Shown: one piece after another, positions 62,139-64,000 of the stretch
Position numbering within the stretch: position 1 is the first letter of the stretch
Layout of the letters: each line of letters opens with the position of its first letter
Assembly (NCBI GenBank): GCA_019186825.1
Contig: JABARP010000015.1
Location: 36,743-100,742, forward strand
Reading direction: 5' to 3'
Source: Pyrinomonadaceae bacterium
GTDB lineage: Bacteria > Acidobacteriota > Blastocatellia > Pyrinomonadales > Pyrinomonadaceae
DNA length: 64,000 nt
Notes under the pieces: generated by a model
Database searches by the model: none
What the model saw: the letters and a program-made list of their open reading frames with translations, nothing else
Told to the model about the DNA's origin: nothing
Made by a program: the position numbers and the translations under genes

Positions 62139-63023
62139 ATGCCGACGCGTGATCTCATACGGGAATATCGTATCTACCTGAAGGCTGAGAAGGGCCTGGC
62201 GAAGAACTCTGTCGAGGCTTATTCGCGGGACCTTGCGAAGCTCGCGGCGTGGGCCGAGAGGGTCGGTGTCGAGGTTGCGGAGCTTGATGAACGCGACCTT
62301 CGCGAATGGATGACGGATCTTTCGGTCGAGAGGCTTACGGAGACGTCGAGGCGCCGATATTTGAGCTCGATACGCGGGTTTTTCAAGTTTTTGGCCATGG
62401 AAGGGCATATTTCGAAGGACCCGACCGCGAACTTGATGACGGCGGCCAGGACGTTCTATCTTCCGAGGTTTTTGAACTCTGCCGAGGTCGAAAAGCTTCT
62501 TTCAACGCCCGATGTTGAGACGAAAACGGGGCTTCGCGACCGTGCGATCTTCGAGGTGATGTACGCCTGCGGACTCCGTGTTTCAGAGCTTGCGAACCTC
62601 AAACTCGGCGAACTCGACCTCGAATCAGGAATTTTGACGACGACCGGCAAAGGCAGTAAAACGCGCAAAGTGCCGATCGGTGGCAGCGCGGTCGAGTGGT
62701 TGAGAAGGTATTTTGCGGTGCGAAAGCCGAAACAGCCGTCTGAGATGGTGTTCCTGGGCGATCGCGGGCGGCAGCTCGATCGGCACGCGATCCACCGAAT
62801 CATTAAGGAATACGCGGAAAAATGCGGCTTTGAGGGCGTTTCGGCACATACGCTGCGACATTCTTTTGCGACGCATCTCGTTCAGAATGATGCAGATATC
62901 AGGTCGGTACAGCTGATGCTCGGCCACGCAGATATCTCTACTACCCAGATCTACACGCACGTTACCGGCAAACAATTAAAGAAAAACTACGAACGCTTTC
63001 ACCCGAGAGCAGCATCTAAATAG
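62139..63023 (+). CDS. xerD: Tyrosine recombinase XerD
   Basis: 294 residues. The SAM-like N-terminal domain (YRIYLKAEKGLAKNSVEAYSRDLAKL) is followed by the complete catalytic set: Arg in CGLRVSELANL, Lys in GKGSKTRKV, HTLRHSFATHLVQNDADI, GHADISTTQIYTHV. Its length and tail fit XerD, the partner of the XerC encoded at 51520. Its start lies 12 bases after the DUF4173 gene. Confidence 0.87.
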   Translation: MPTRDLIREYRIYLKAEKGLAKNSVEAYSRDLAKLAAWAERVGVEVAELDERDLREWMTDLSVERLTETSRRRYLSSIRGFFKFLAMEGHISKDPTANLMTAARTFYLPRFLNSAEVEKLLSTPDVETKTGLRDRAIFEVMYACGLRVSELANLKLGELDLESGILTTTGKGSKTRKVPIGGSAVEWLRRYFAVRKPKQPSEMVFLGDRGRQLDRHAIHRIIKEYAEKCGFEGVSAHTLRHSFATHLVQNDADIRSVQLMLGHADISTTQIYTHVTGKQLKKNYERFHPRAASK

Positions 63024-63152
63024 ATTCGCTCGTCTTTTTCTTGGCAAAACCCTCGCTTTTGGACTTGCAAGTTGAAAATCTCTTCGCTAGTATTGAAAAT
63101 TTGCTATTTGGCTCTAAAAAAGCGCCGAAAGCATTAAAGAGAACGGTTAATC

Positions 63153-63240
63153 GCATGGGTGGTCGAGCGGTCAATGGCATCGGGCTGTAAACCCGACGGG
63201 TTAATTCCCTACGTAGGTTCAAATCCTACCCCATGCACCA
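63153..63240 (+). tRNA. tRNA-Tyr (GTA)
   Basis: A class II tRNA of 88 bases with encoded CCA. Acceptor GCATGGG pairs with CCCATGC; the anticodon loop is CTGTAAA (GTA) with stem CGGGC / ACCCG type pairing; a long variable arm (GGGTTAATTCCCT region) is present; GGTTCAAATCC gives the T arm. First of three tRNA genes before tuf. The 129 bases between xerD and this gene hold no gene; a promoter is likely there but is not clear. Confidence 0.93.
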
Positions 63241-63295
63241 TATTTTGATCATGGATCACGGGCCTTTTGAGGCACGTGGTCCAAAAGAACGGTTT

Positions 63296-63371
63296 GCGGG
63301 AGTAGCTCAGTTGGTAGAGCGTCAGCCTTCCAAGCTGAATGTCGCGAGTTCGAACCTCGTCTCCCGCTCCA
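63296..63371 (+). tRNA. tRNA-Gly (TCC)
   Basis: 76 bases with encoded CCA. Acceptor GCGGGAG pairs with CTCCCGC; the D arm is AGCTCAGTTGGTAGAGC; the anticodon stem TCAGC/GCTGA encloses CTTCCAA, giving anticodon TCC; the T arm contains GTTCGAACC. It lies 55 bases after tRNA-Tyr. Confidence 0.95.
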
Positions 63372-63391
63372 AATGTTCTCGGTCGATAAAA

Positions 63392-63466
63392 GCCCGAATA
63401 GCTCAGGGGTAGAGCGTTTCCTTGGTAAGGAAAAGGTCTCGGGTTCAAATCCCGATTTGGGCTCCA
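63392..63466 (+). tRNA. tRNA-Thr (GGT)
   Basis: 75 bases with encoded CCA. Acceptor GCCCGAA pairs with TTTGGGC with one G-U; D arm AGCTCAGGGGTAGAGC; anticodon stem TTTCC/GGAAA with loop TTGGTAA (GGT); T arm GGGTTCAAATCCC. Twenty bases after tRNA-Gly. The Tyr-Gly-Thr-tuf order resembles the classical tufB operon. Confidence 0.95.
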
Positions 63467-63480
63467 GTTTTATGTTGGGC

Positions 63481-63675
63481 ATGGCTGATACTCAAATGAC
63501 GATGGTTTACTGGCAGTCGGAGAATTTCTGGCTCGGTAAATTACTTGAACACCCTGAGATCATGACCCAGGGAGAGTCGCTGGAAGAGCTGGAAGAGAAC
63601 ATTAGAGATGCGTATCTCATGATGGCGATGGACGAAGTGCCAGGCGACTATCAACTGAAAGAGATCAGAATATGA
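63481..63675 (+). CDS. hicB: HicB-family antitoxin
   Basis: 64 residues from the ATG at 63481; starts at 63472 or 63496 are also possible, with no clear Shine-Dalgarno. TMVYWQSENFWLGKLLEHPEIMTQGESLEELEENIRDAYLMMA is the partial RNase-H-like HicB fold (VTQGeTleEaleNi.eA). It lacks an obvious C-terminal DNA-binding domain, as in the short HicB forms. Its TGA overlaps the hicA ATG (ATGA), the standard layout. It sits between tRNA-Thr and tuf. Confidence 0.8.
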   Translation: MADTQMTMVYWQSENFWLGKLLEHPEIMTQGESLEELEENIRDAYLMMAMDEVPGDYQLKEIRI

Positions 63676-63853
63676 AGCGAAAAGACCTGGTCAGGCAGCT
63701 TTCAGCCGCCGGCTGTGTGCTGCTGAGACACGGGTCACGACATGATGTTTATCTGAACCCCAGAAATGGGATGAAGCAGTGCCTCGGCATAACGAAATTG
63801 ACGAGAATCTTGCAAGGCACATTAAGAAGTATTTAGGACTTGATAAAGAATAA
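63672..63853 (+). pseudogene. hicA: HicA-type mRNA interferase toxin, frameshifted
   Basis: From ATG 63672 the frame reads MKRKDLVRQLSAAGC, LLRHGSRHDVYLNPRNGMKQ: a good HicA with the catalytic His in GSRHDVY. At about 63776-63780 the reading moves out of phase and stops at TAG 63834. The matching C-terminal half continues in another frame from 63779 as VPRHNEIDENLARHIKKYLG and ends at TAA 63851. The frames differ by one missing base, so a single-base deletion has split the gene (or it is a sequencing error). The protein as encoded has 54 residues and lacks the conserved VPRH-containing end. Confidence 0.8.
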
Positions 63854-63873
63854 CTTTTGAGGCCAAGAGGAAT

Positions 63874-64000
63874 ATGAGCAAAGAGAAATTCGATCGGAGT
63901 AAGCCGCACGTGAACATAGGGACGATCGGTCACGTGGATCACGGGAAGACGACGTTGACGGCAGCGATAACGAAGGTGCTGGCAAAGCACAATCCGAAGA
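63874..64000 (+). CDS. tuf: Elongation factor Tu, 5' part only (cut by the window edge)
   Basis: The first 42 residues begin [19 protein letters not shown] and include the P-loop GHVDHGKTT, which identifies EF-Tu. AGAGG lies just upstream of the ATG. It comes 20 bases after the broken hicA, at the end of the tRNA-tuf cluster; the gene continues beyond the window. Confidence 0.95.
   Translation, partial: MSKEKFDRSKPHVNIGTIGHVDHGKTTLTAAITKVLAKHNPK

Overview
The window looks like chromosome of an acidobacterium, most likely of the Blastocatellia/Pyrinomonadaceae type. The clues are two secreted proteins of the 'VWFA-related Acidobacterial domain' kind, a secreted delta-60 repeat protein, dispersed CGCAAAG/CTTTGCG repeat arrays, several lipoproteins, and a tRNA-Tyr/Gly/Thr cluster just before tuf. 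The assignment rests on protein character only; no 16S rRNA is present. Most host genes lack a clear Shine-Dalgarno sequence, and several appear to be leaderless.

Layout. 1-3.4 kb: delta-60 repeat protein (cut by the left edge), cystathionine beta-synthase and a small membrane protein. 3.5-10.2 kb: three tandem FHA-TM-lytic-transglycosylase paralogues, a YkgJ-type Cys-cluster protein and the type VI secretion baseplate protein TssK. 10.2-16.4 kb: PH-domain protein, dTDP-rhamnose genes rfbB/rfbD, Wzz/tyrosine autokinase, pta. 16.5-21.8 kb: DUF1232 protein, a divergent dinB/CGNR-regulator pair sharing a structured operator region, clpC and a small lytic transglycosylase. 21.8-30.9 kb: amidohydrolase, Sco-type copper protein, folD, mazG, coaE, an Opp-like transporter set without permeases, and a DUF2383 protein. 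31.2-36.4 kb: signalling cluster (PocR/GAF/GGDEF protein, ATPase-like/HATPase fusion, FHA-GGDEF protein).

36.4-43.8 kb: a compact phage cassette with a regulator-like gene, GH46-like lysin, holin-like and spanin-like genes, terminase, portal, a reverse-strand papain-like protease, scaffold-like protein, major capsid and connector-like gene. It has no tail, integrase or replication genes and ends in a terminator. 43.9-57.9 kb: trmFO, a repeat array, a menC-like enolase-superfamily gene, two VWFA proteins, a large Slt-type transglycosylase, xerC, an SLC13 permease, a second repeat array and ettA. 58-64 kb: lipoprotein, a four-gene membrane/regulator cassette, xerD, three tRNA genes, a HicB/HicA module whose hicA is frameshifted, and the start of tuf.

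The most interesting points are the three FHA-transglycosylase paralogues with complementary loss of key residues beside tssK, the tailless capsid/lysis cassette carrying a cysteine protease on the opposite strand, the four-half-site operator between dinB and the CGNR gene, the broken hicA, and the recurrent leaderless starts.
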